Below, piece by piece: positions 16,649-24,280 of a stretch of DNA of 64,000 nt. The DNA is from Mycobacterium sp. 3519A. GTDB taxonomy: Bacteria > Actinomycetota > Actinomycetes > Mycobacteriales > Mycobacteriaceae. The translations under genes were made by a program, and so were the position numbers. Every line of letters starts with the position of its first letter. Position 1 is the stretch's first letter. Location of the stretch: contig NZ_OESG01000013.1 in the NCBI RefSeq assembly GCF_900240945.1, forward strand, positions 372,001 to 436,000, given 5' to 3'. The notes beneath the pieces are model-generated. The model searched no databases and was not told the DNA's origin. It saw only the letters and a program-made list of their open reading frames with translations.

Positions 16649-17983
16649 GTGGCTTCGAAGACACTGCACATGGCGAACGCCTTCGACGGGACGGAGTTCG
16701 ATCAGCTCGACCCGCAGGCGCAAGCCCTCATCCGCCGCCGCGAGGCCGTCCTCGCGCCCAGCTACCGCCTGTTCTACCGGCATCCCGTGGTTGCGGTGCG
16801 CGGCTCCGGAGTGTGGCTGCACGACGCCGACGGCAACCGGTACCTGGACGCGTACAACAACGTCCCGGCCGTCGGTCACAGCCACCCGCACGTGCAGCGG
16901 CTGGTCAACGAGCAGCTCGGCACCCTCAACACCCACACCCGCTACCTCACCGAGCCTGTGATCGCCTACTCGGAACGACTTCTCGACCTGTTCCCACCGG
17001 AACTGACAAAAGTCGTCTATACGTGCACGGGCAGTGAGGCGGTCGACCTGGCGCTGCGCATCGCCCGCTACGAAACCGGCGCCGAGGGCATCATCTGCAC
17101 CTCCCACGCCTACCACGGCACGACGACGGCCGCGGCAGCCATCTCACCGAGCCTCGGGCCCAACAACCGGATCGGCTCCGACGTGGCACTGGTCACCGCC
17201 CCTGACACCCAGCGCGATGATCCCGCCACCATGGCCGAGGACTTCGCGGACCGTGTCCGCCAAGCGATTTCCGATCTGCGCGGGCGCGGCGTCGGGTTCG
17301 CGGGAATGATCGTGGATTCCATCATGTCCAGTGACGGCGTGCAGTCCGATCCGCCAGGCCTGCTGGAACCCGCGGCCGGTGCGGTGCGCGAGGCCGGCGG
17401 GCTCTGGATCGCCGACGAGGTTCAGCCGGGGTTCGCGAGACTCGGGTCGACGTGGTGGGGATTTCAGCGGCACAGGTTCGTGCCCGACTTGGCCGTGCTG
17501 GGTAAGCCGATGGGCAACGGGGTGCCGATCGGTGCCGTCGTCGGTCGCGACGAGGTGATGGCCGCCTTCGGCCGAGATATTCGTTACTTCAACACTTTCG
17601 GCGGTAATCCGGTGAGCATCGCCGCTGCCACGGCGGTCATCGACGTCATCGAATCAGAACAGCTGCTGGACAGTGTGAGTCGTACGGGCCAGGCGCTGCT
17701 GCAGGGTCTTCAGGAGTTGGCGCTGCGACACCCCGGCATCGCCGGTGTGCGCGGTTGCGGGCTCTTCACCGCAGTCGAGTTCGTCAGCGAGGACGGGATC
17801 ACCCCGGACGCCGCGACAGCGTCGTTGGTGGTCAACGAGCTTCGTGATCGCCGCATCCTCATCAGCGCCTCCGGCCCCAAGGAGAACGTACTCAAGATCC
17901 GGCCACCGCTGCCGTTCTCGACTGAGCACGCCACGATGTTGCTGACCGAACTCGACGATGTGCTGGCGCACCTGCCGCGCTGA
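16649..17983 (+). CDS. Class III PLP enzyme, AGXT2L phospho-lyase-like
   Basis: A 444-residue class III aminotransferase-fold enzyme. GTG at 16649 is chosen for the AAGGAGAG ribosome-binding site just upstream. Visible features: DAYNNVPAVGHSHP (70-80), CTGSE (126-130), the cofactor-ring Asp in IADEVQPGF (D256) and the Schiff-base Lys in LGKPMGNG (K286). NNVxxVGHxHP, ADEVQxGFxRxG and GKPxGNG are typical of the AGXT2L group (ethanolamine-phosphate and 5-phosphohydroxylysine phospho-lyases), which release ammonia and phosphate from a phosphorylated amino alcohol instead of transaminating. A kinase of the matching family opens the same operon. Ordinary aminotransferase activity remains possible. 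Confidence 0.82.
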   Translation: MASKTLHMANAFDGTEFDQLDPQAQALIRRREAVLAPSYRLFYRHPVVAVRGSGVWLHDADGNRYLDAYNNVPAVGHSHPHVQRLVNEQLGTLNTHTRYLTEPVIAYSERLLDLFPPELTKVVYTCTGSEAVDLALRIARYETGAEGIICTSHAYHGTTTAAAAISPSLGPNNRIGSDVALVTAPDTQRDDPATMAEDFADRVRQAISDLRGRGVGFAGMIVDSIMSSDGVQSDPPGLLEPAAGAVREAGGLWIADEVQPGFARLGSTWWGFQRHRFVPDLAVLGKPMGNGVPIGAVVGRDEVMAAFGRDIRYFNTFGGNPVSIAAATAVIDVIESEQLLDSVSRTGQALLQGLQELALRHPGIAGVRGCGLFTAVEFVSEDGITPDAATASLVVNELRDRRILISASGPKENVLKIRPPLPFSTEHATMLLTELDDVLAHLPR

Positions 17984-17984
17984 C

Positions 17985-19004
17985 TCACGCAGCCATACTG
18001 CTGCCGCGAATGATCAATTCCGGTGCGAGCAGCACAGATTCGGGGCGGCGGCCCGCCAGCACTTCCAGCAGCAGCCGGACGCCTTGCCGACCCATCTCGT
18101 GCATCGGGGACCTGATGGTGGTGAGCGGAACCGCGCCACCTTCGGCCAGCGGGGTGTCGTTGTACCCGACCAACGCGACATCGTCGGGTACTCGAATTCC
18201 CTTGTCGCGCAGCACTCCGAACGCCCCGATCGCCGCGAAGTCGTTGGTGGCGAAGATCGCGTCGGGCACCGAACCGTGCGCCAGGATCTGCTCTGCGGCC
18301 GCGCGGCCACCAGCGGGATCGAAGCCCGTGTAGACAACCCGCTCGGGCGGGACGTGAATCCCGTTCTCCGCCAACGCAGCAAGGCAGCCGTTCGTCCGGT
18401 TGCGTGCGGTCGACGCGAACTCCAGGCCGGCCACCACCGCGACGTCGCGCCGACCGGTGTCGGCCAGATGTTGTCCGACGAGCCGGCCGCCCTTCTCGTC
18501 GTCGCAGGTGGCCGACGGATAGTCGCCCGCCGTCCGCGAGACCAGTGCGAACTTGATGCCTTCCGCGTAGACCTGGTCGAGAAACTCGTGATCGAGGTGC
18601 GCGTCGCCGTAGATCAGGCCGTCGACGCGCCGATCGATCATCATCCGCGTCCGCGCCCGCTGGTTCTCGTCGATGTCGAGCGAGTTGGTGACGAATGTCG
18701 ACAGGCCGGCCTCCGACGCGGCCTCCTCGATGCCCTCGTAGATCGTCGCCAACACATAGTCCTGCAGCCGGGGCACGAGCACACCGATCAACCCCGACCG
18801 CCGCGTGCGCAGGCTGGACGCCTGCGGGTTGGGGGAGTACCCGTGCTCTTTGGCGAAGGCGCGGATCCGGGCGACGGTCTCGGGCGAGCCCCACCGCAAC
18901 GCCTCACCGCCTGGCGTGGCCAACACGCGGGACACCGTCGACGGGCTGACCCCGAGCTCGTCGGCGATTCTGCGCAGCGTCATGGGCCCCTGTTGCGACG
19001 CCAT
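17985..19004 (-). CDS. LacI-family transcriptional repressor
   Basis: A 339-residue LacI/GalR regulator: N-terminal helix-turn-helix (LRRIADELGVSPSTVSRVLA, residues 10-29) with a hinge helix, then a periplasmic-binding-protein-like ligand domain (GLIGVLVPRLQDYV, DAIFATNDFAAIGAFGVL). It converges with the PLP-enzyme gene (one base between stops) and diverges from the asparaginase gene. Three CAAACG-type operators lie in the divergent region at 19072-19116. It presumably controls the asparaginase-deacetylase-MFS-SDR operon and itself. Confidence 0.93.
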   Translation of the reverse strand: MASQQGPMTLRRIADELGVSPSTVSRVLATPGGEALRWGSPETVARIRAFAKEHGYSPNPQASSLRTRRSGLIGVLVPRLQDYVLATIYEGIEEAASEAGLSTFVTNSLDIDENQRARTRMMIDRRVDGLIYGDAHLDHEFLDQVYAEGIKFALVSRTAGDYPSATCDDEKGGRLVGQHLADTGRRDVAVVAGLEFASTARNRTNGCLAALAENGIHVPPERVVYTGFDPAGGRAAAEQILAHGSVPDAIFATNDFAAIGAFGVLRDKGIRVPDDVALVGYNDTPLAEGGAVPLTTIRSPMHEMGRQGVRLLLEVLAGRRPESVLLAPELIIRGSSMAA

Positions 19005-19071
19005 CAGCTAACTGTCCTCCCTGATATGGCCATCACCCTATAAGACCTCACGCGTTACCAACCGTTTTACA

Positions 19072-19116
19072 CAAACGTTTGACGGAAGTTACACAAACGA
19101 TTGCGTCAAACGTTTG
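19072..19116. promoter_or_regulatory. Triple LacI-type operator
   Basis: Three 10-base palindromic boxes with the central CG of LacI operators lie within 45 bases: CAAACGTTTG at 19072-19081, CAAACGATTG (one mismatch) at 19094-19103, and CAAACGTTTG at 19107-19116. The outer two are inverted copies of one extended site: ACACAAACGTTTGACG, and CGTCAAACGTTTGTG on the same strand. Centre distances are 22 and 13 bases. They sit 68 bases from the LacI start and 86 bases from the asparaginase ATG. Confidence 0.88.
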
Positions 19117-19201
19117 TGCTGTGTTTCACTCGCTACATGCGCCACCCCGAGACAGCCGTCACAACCGACGGCTACGACCGCCACAGCGCACCTGGACGCC
19201 G

Positions 19202-20200
19202 ATGACCCGCATTGCCGTGATCGCCACCGGCGGCACCATCGCGTCGACCGCGTCGGACGGCGGTGTCGTCGCCACCCGGTCGGCCGCCGACCTGCTGCAG
19301 ACCGCCAAGGTGACCGGCATCGAGGTCGAATCGATCGACCTGATGACCGTGGGGTCCTACTGCATGAGGCTGGAACATCTGCGGTCCATCAGCGACGCCG
19401 TCGCCGCGCTTCTCGCCCGCACGGACGATCCGGTCGACGGCATCGTCGTCACGCACGGGACCGACACCATGGAGGAGACGGCGATCCTGCTGGACCTCGT
19501 GCACGACGACCCACGGCCGGTGGTGCTGACCGGTGCCCAACGCGCCAGCGACGCCCTCGACGCCGACGGGCCGCAGAACCTTGCCGACGCGGTCGTCGTC
19601 GCGGGATCCTCTGACGTGCGGGGGATCGGGGTGTTGGTGGTGTTCGCCGGCCAGATACTGCCCGCCCGCGCTACCCGCAAGCTGCACACGACAGCCCTGG
19701 CGGCGTTCGGGTCGGTGTCGGGCGCGCGGATCGGTGCGGTCACCGACGGCACCGTGGCCATCAGCGCGATTCCCAAGCGGCCTCAACCCCTTTCGCGGCC
19801 GACCGCCGACTTCGACGACACCCGCGTCGACCTCGTCGAGATGTATCCAGGCGCCGACGCCACGCTGATGCGAGCCGCGGTCGCGGCGGGCGCCAGGGGA
19901 ATCGTGCTGGCGGGCACCGGCATCGGCAACGCCAACCCACAGGTCGTCGACGCCGCCAGGGAACTGGTTGCCGACGGAGTGGCCGTGGTCCTGTCGACAC
20001 GCGTTCCCGAGGGGCCGGTGGCCGGTGTCTACGGCAACGGGGGCGGGGCCGACCTGATCGCGGCGGGGGTTCCCGCCGCACCGGCGCTGCCGGCAACACA
20101 ACTTCGAATTCTCCTGGCGCTGTGGCTATCTCAACACGACGACAACGCTCCGGGAGTCGACTCGATGATCGCGCTTTACGCGGATGACAAGGAGGAATGA
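19202..20200 (+). CDS. L-asparaginase-family amidohydrolase
   Basis: A 332-residue asparaginase/glutaminase-family protein. It has both catalytic threonine motifs: ATGGTIAS with Thr12 and THGTDTMEE with Thr87-Asp88; TGAQRASDALDADGPQNL follows as in the family. The ATG at 19202 was chosen because longer frames run through the LacI operators. No signal peptide, so a cytoplasmic type I-like enzyme. In this cluster it could deamidate a half-amide made by the neighbouring cyclic-imidase-like protein rather than asparagine itself; that role is an inference from context. Confidence 0.88.
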   Translation: MTRIAVIATGGTIASTASDGGVVATRSAADLLQTAKVTGIEVESIDLMTVGSYCMRLEHLRSISDAVAALLARTDDPVDGIVVTHGTDTMEETAILLDLVHDDPRPVVLTGAQRASDALDADGPQNLADAVVVAGSSDVRGIGVLVVFAGQILPARATRKLHTTALAAFGSVSGARIGAVTDGTVAISAIPKRPQPLSRPTADFDDTRVDLVEMYPGADATLMRAAVAAGARGIVLAGTGIGNANPQVVDAARELVADGVAVVLSTRVPEGPVAGVYGNGGGADLIAAGVPAAPALPATQLRILLALWLSQHDDNAPGVDSMIALYADDKEE

Positions 20201-20203
20201 GCA

Positions 20204-21082
20204 ATGGCTAAAGAGATCTTCGTCGCCTTCGGCATCGACGTCGACGCCGTCGGCGGGTGGTTGGGCTCCTACGGCGGTGAGAACTCGCCGGGTGACATCT
20301 CCCGCGGCGTGTTCGCGGGCGAGGTCGGCGTGCCCCGGCTCAACACACTGCTCGAGCGGTACAACCTTCCCGCCACCTGGTTCTGGCCCGGGCACTCGAT
20401 AGAGACCTTCCCGGAGCAGTTCGACACGGTCGTGGCGTCGGGCCACGAGATCGGCGTCCACGGCTACAGCCACGAGAACCCGATCGCCATGACGCGCGAG
20501 CAGGAATCCGAAATCCTGGACTACTGCATCGATCTCATCAATACGCGAACAGGAAAGCGGCCGACTGGCTATGTGGCGCCCTGGTGGGAGTTCAGCAGGG
20601 TCACCAACGAGCTGCTCGTCGAACGCGGCATCAAATACGACCACTCGCTGATGCATCGCGACTTCGAGCCCTACTACGTCCGCGTCGGGGACTCCTGGAC
20701 GCCGATCGACTACGACAAGCCGGCCGCCGAGTGGATGAAGCCCCTGGTGCGCGGCGAGGAGACCGACCTCGTCGAGATCCCGGCCAGCTGGTACCTCGAC
20801 GACCTGCCGCCGATGATGTTCATCAAGGGCAGCCCGAACAGCCACGGCTTCGTCAACCCGCGACACATCGAAGAGATGTGGCGCGACCAATTCGACTGGG
20901 TGTACCGCGAAAGCGACTACGCGGTCTTCACATTCACCATTCACCCGGATGTGTCGGGCCGCCCGCAAGTGCTGCTCATGCTGGAACGTCTCATCGAGCA
21001 CATCAACTCGCACGACGGCATCACCTGGGCCAATTTCGACACCATCGCCGAGGACTTCAAGAAGCGGCGTCCTCGCGCCTGA
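20204..21082 (+). CDS. Polysaccharide-deacetylase-fold hydrolase (PgdA/cyclic imidase type)
   Basis: A 292-residue NodB/PuuE-fold hydrolase closely resembling Helicobacter PgdA (HP0310) and the cyclic imide hydrolase of Pseudomonas. It has [17 protein letters not shown] at residues 10-26, the metal ligands Asp14, His86 and His90 (VHGYSHE), [10 protein letters not shown], and a C-terminal [11 protein letters not shown]. No signal peptide or membrane anchor, so it cannot easily reach peptidoglycan, which favours a cytoplasmic cyclic imide/ureide hydrolase. It begins 3 bases after the asparaginase stop, supporting a ring-opening then amide-hydrolysis sequence. Confidence 0.85.
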   Translation: MAKEIFVAFGIDVDAVGGWLGSYGGENSPGDISRGVFAGEVGVPRLNTLLERYNLPATWFWPGHSIETFPEQFDTVVASGHEIGVHGYSHENPIAMTREQESEILDYCIDLINTRTGKRPTGYVAPWWEFSRVTNELLVERGIKYDHSLMHRDFEPYYVRVGDSWTPIDYDKPAAEWMKPLVRGEETDLVEIPASWYLDDLPPMMFIKGSPNSHGFVNPRHIEEMWRDQFDWVYRESDYAVFTFTIHPDVSGRPQVLLMLERLIEHINSHDGITWANFDTIAEDFKKRRPRA

Positions 21083-21112
21083 CCAGTTCACCCAGACAAT
21101 AAGGATCGGCCA

Positions 21113-22486
21113 ATGTCATCATCGAACGCCTCCGTAGGCCCTGGGCTGCGCCGGGTTTCAGGCAGGGAGACGCGTCGCGCGTCGGGGATCGCCTACATCG
21201 CCTGGACCATCGCGGTTTACGACTTCATCCTGTTCGGCACACTGCTGCCGCGCATCGCGGAGTCGTTCGGGTGGTCCACCAGTCACGCCCTTCTCGTCTC
21301 GACACTGGTCAGCGTCGGCACGGCCATCGTGGTGCTGCTGGTCGGCCCGATGGTGGACAAGCTCGGCCGGCGTCGCGGCATGATCATCTCGGTCGGCGGC
21401 ACCGCCGCGTCGTCGGCGGCCACGGCCGCAACCTTCGGTGCGGCGTCGCTGGTCGGCGTCCGCTCGATCAGTGGACTCGGTCTGGCCGAACAGTCGGTCA
21501 ACGCCACCTACCTCAACGAGCTCTACGAACTCACCGAGGACGAGGCGATCAAGAAGCGGCGCGGATTCGTCTACTCGATGGTGCAAACCGGTTGGCCCAC
21601 AGGCGCCTTGCTCGCGGCCGGCTTCGTCGCCGTGGTCACCTCGGTCTTCGGCGAGGGCGCGTGGCGCATCGCCTTCCTGTTGGCGACCATCCCCGCCGTG
21701 CTGGTCGCCCTGCTGTGCCGCACCCTGAAGGAGAGCCCGCAGTTCGAGGCGCAACAGACGGTGCGCAAGCTGCGTCGCGAGGGCAGGCACGACGAAGCCA
21801 CTGCCCTGGCGGCGGCCACCGCGACCGTCGAGCAGACCGCCGCGCCGTACCGGCGGATCTTCACCGGCAAGCACCTGCGCAACACGGTGGTGCTGTCGCT
21901 GGCCTGGCTGCTCAACTGGTTTGGTATCCAGACCTTTTCGGTGCTCGGCACGACTGTGCTCGAACAGGGCAAGGGCATCGACGCGTCGAGCACCCTCATC
22001 CTGGTCGTGCTGTCGAACATCGTCGGTGTTGCGGGCTACCTGGCGCACGGCTGGGCCGGCGACCGGTTCGGCAGGCGCAACACCATCGCCGTCGGCTGGC
22101 TGCTGGCCGGCGTGTTCTTCGCGGCCATGTTGTTCGGACCCTCGAACGACGCCTACGTCCTCGTCACGTACATGATGGGCCTGTTCTTCCTGCTCGGCCC
22201 GTACGCCGCGATCATGTTCTTCCAGGCCGAGTGCTTCGACACCGATTGCCGCGCAACGGGTAGCGCATTCATCGGGGCGATGTCGCAACCCGGCGCGATC
22301 ATCTCGGGCTTCATCCTCACCGGGCTGACCGCCGCATCCATCGGGTACGCGACCGCGGCGTTCTGGGTAGGAGCGGTCGGCACCGTCGTATCGGGTGTGG
22401 TCGTCCTCGGCGCACACAAAGTGGCGCCGCCCACGGCGGCTGCGGCGCGGGAACAGGCACAAGCCATCACGGAGGTGCAGTCATGA
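21113..22486 (+). CDS. MFS transporter
   Basis: A 457-residue major facilitator with about 12 hydrophobic segments. The loop 2-3 motif is [13 protein letters not shown], and [14 protein letters not shown] and LKESPQFE follow as in the metabolite/aromatic-acid:proton symporter groups. Fourth position of the LacI-linked operon; its stop overlaps the next SDR start by four bases. Probably imports a small organic acid, amide or the cluster's substrate as an alternative to the ABC system. Confidence 0.88.
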   Translation: MSSSNASVGPGLRRVSGRETRRASGIAYIAWTIAVYDFILFGTLLPRIAESFGWSTSHALLVSTLVSVGTAIVVLLVGPMVDKLGRRRGMIISVGGTAASSAATAATFGAASLVGVRSISGLGLAEQSVNATYLNELYELTEDEAIKKRRGFVYSMVQTGWPTGALLAAGFVAVVTSVFGEGAWRIAFLLATIPAVLVALLCRTLKESPQFEAQQTVRKLRREGRHDEATALAAATATVEQTAAPYRRIFTGKHLRNTVVLSLAWLLNWFGIQTFSVLGTTVLEQGKGIDASSTLILVVLSNIVGVAGYLAHGWAGDRFGRRNTIAVGWLLAGVFFAAMLFGPSNDAYVLVTYMMGLFFLLGPYAAIMFFQAECFDTDCRATGSAFIGAMSQPGAIISGFILTGLTAASIGYATAAFWVGAVGTVVSGVVVLGAHKVAPPTAAAAREQAQAITEVQS

Positions 22487-23247
22487 GCGATCAACCCGTG
22501 GCGATGATCACCGGCGCCGCCTCGGGAATCGGCGCCGCGACCGCGGTGTGCTTCGCCGAACGGGGTATTCGCGTCGGAATCGGGACGTTTCCCGGCGACC
22601 CGCACGATCCGGAGACCACGTTGCGCGACGTGCACGACGCGGGCGGGGAAGGAACGATCGTGGAAGTCGACGTGCGGTCGACCGACTCCGTCGATGCGTT
22701 CGCCGCCGCCCTGATGTCCGCGTGGCGGCGCATCGACATCGCGGTCGCGAACGCGGGCATCCTGCGCGGATCGGCGTTCGCCGACATCACCGACGAGCGG
22801 TGGCACGACCTGCTCGACGTCGACCTGCACGGGGTGATGCGCACGGCCAGGGCCGGACTCCGCCACATGGGTGAGGGTGGATCGGTGACCGCGATCTCGT
22901 CGATCGCCGGCGGCGTGTACGGCTGGCAGGAGCACGCGCATTACGCCACCGCCAAGGCCGGCGTGCTGGGGCTGATCCGCAGTCTCGCAGTCGAATACGG
23001 CCCCCGCGGAATCCGCGCCAACGCCGTCATCCCCGGTTTGATCCGCACACCGCAGTCCACCGACGCGGTCAATTCGCTCGGTCCCGAGGGCCTCGACCGT
23101 GCGGGCGGCTACATCCCGTGGGGCCGGGTCGGACATCCCCGCGAAGTAGCCGAGGTCATTGCGTTCCTGTCCAGCCCGCAGGCGTCCTACGTGAGCGGTC
23201 AGGCCATCGTCGTCGACGGCGCGCTGACCGTGGCGATGCGAGACTGA
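22483..23247 (+). CDS. SDR-family oxidoreductase 1
   Basis: A 254-residue classical short-chain dehydrogenase: cofactor loop GAASGIG (residues 11-17), NAG motif (VANAG), catalytic Ser in SSIAGG, and Tyr-x-x-x-Lys in HYATAKAG. The ATG overlaps the MFS stop (ATGA). It would oxidise or reduce a hydroxyl/carbonyl intermediate with NAD(P); the substrate is unassigned. Confidence 0.92.
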   Translation: MSDQPVAMITGAASGIGAATAVCFAERGIRVGIGTFPGDPHDPETTLRDVHDAGGEGTIVEVDVRSTDSVDAFAAALMSAWRRIDIAVANAGILRGSAFADITDERWHDLLDVDLHGVMRTARAGLRHMGEGGSVTAISSIAGGVYGWQEHAHYATAKAGVLGLIRSLAVEYGPRGIRANAVIPGLIRTPQSTDAVNSLGPEGLDRAGGYIPWGRVGHPREVAEVIAFLSSPQASYVSGQAIVVDGALTVAMRD

Positions 23248-23249
23248 CC

Positions 23250-23987
23250 ATGCCCAAAATTCTCGACGGCAGAAGAGCACTCGTGACCGGCGCCGCATCC
23301 GGGATCGGGCATGCGATCGCCGCCGCGTTCGTCGAGGCCGGCGCGGTGGTCACCGCCGCCGACCGCGATCCCGAAGTCATGGGACTCGCCGCCGCGATGG
23401 GTGCGCGGCGGGCCCACGTATTGGACGTCACCATGGAATCGGCGGTCGACGCGGTGGTCTCCGACATCGTCGAAAACGATGGCGGGCTCGACATTCTCGT
23501 CTGTTCGCATGGCATCCTGACGCAGTCGCCCGCGGCGGACATGTCGACCGAACGTTGGCAGGAGACGCTCGACGTGGACCTGACGGGGGTCTTTCTGCTC
23601 AACCGCGCGGCGCTGCGGCCCATGCTGCAACAGCGAAGTGGTCGGATCATCAACATCGCTTCGCAGTTGGCCATCAAAGGCGGTGTGTCGCTGGCTCACT
23701 ACGCGGCGGCCAAGGCAGGTGTGATCGCGCTGACGAAGTCGATCGCGCTGGAGACGGCCGACCAAGGAGTGCTCGCGAACGCGATCGCGCCTGGGCCCAT
23801 CGATACCCGGATGGTCGCCGGAATCGACGAAGAGTGGAAGCGCGACAAGCGTGCCGAACTTCCGCTCGGGCGGTTCGGAACTCCCGACGAGATCGCGCCG
23901 ACGGCCGTCCTGCTGGCGTCCGATCCCGGTGGCAATCTCTATGTCGGCCAGGTTCTCGGACCCAACTCGGGCGACGTGATGCCCTGA
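23250..23987 (+). CDS. SDR-family oxidoreductase 2
   Basis: A 245-residue classical SDR with GAASGIG near the N-terminus, Asp in VTAADRD suggesting NAD preference, INIASQ with the catalytic Ser, and HYAAAKAG with the Tyr/Lys pair. Starts 2 bases after SDR 1. Two adjacent SDRs of modest similarity suggest consecutive oxidation steps or a pair with different stereochemistry. Confidence 0.92.
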   Translation: MPKILDGRRALVTGAASGIGHAIAAAFVEAGAVVTAADRDPEVMGLAAAMGARRAHVLDVTMESAVDAVVSDIVENDGGLDILVCSHGILTQSPAADMSTERWQETLDVDLTGVFLLNRAALRPMLQQRSGRIINIASQLAIKGGVSLAHYAAAKAGVIALTKSIALETADQGVLANAIAPGPIDTRMVAGIDEEWKRDKRAELPLGRFGTPDEIAPTAVLLASDPGGNLYVGQVLGPNSGDVMP

Positions 23988-24280
23988 TGTGCGGCGGATG
24001 TGCAGGTGCACCACCGGATTGGGCCGCCGACTTGGTCGCCGGTCCGCGACGCCGGTCCGCGGTGGCCAACCGCCTGGCGGCATTGATGAAGCGCGACCAG
24101 ATACGGGCGATCACGTCGGGATGGATGGTCAGCGGCCCCACGGGGGTGTCGGTGGTGTGTCGGACCTACGACGACCTGGTGAACGTGGTGAGCGAGCGAA
24201 CAGGCCTCGACCACCGGTCCGTCAGCGCCGCCGGGCTCAACGAGGCGCCGACACCCACTCCAGGAACTCGTCGGCCGTGA
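23987..24280 (+). CDS. Small hypothetical protein with N-terminal MCGGC
   Basis: A 97-residue protein whose ATG overlaps the SDR 2 stop (TGATG). It opens MCGGCAG, continues with an amphipathic basic helix (RRRSAVANRLAALMKRDQIRA) and has a beta-rich middle (WMVSGPTGVSVVCRTYDDLVN). Its last 44 bases overlap the convergent helicase gene. The two N-terminal Cys residues could bind metal. Not recognised as a named family. Its place directly behind the catabolic operon may be positional only. Confidence 0.65.
   Translation: MCGGCAGAPPDWAADLVAGPRRRSAVANRLAALMKRDQIRAITSGWMVSGPTGVSVVCRTYDDLVNVVSERTGLDHRSVSAAGLNEAPTPTPGTRRP

Noticed and set aside
20204..21082. Calling this gene a peptidoglycan deacetylase.
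   Set aside because: It resembles HP0310, but lacks an export signal and sits in a catabolic operon, so a cytoplasmic imidase-type role is favoured.
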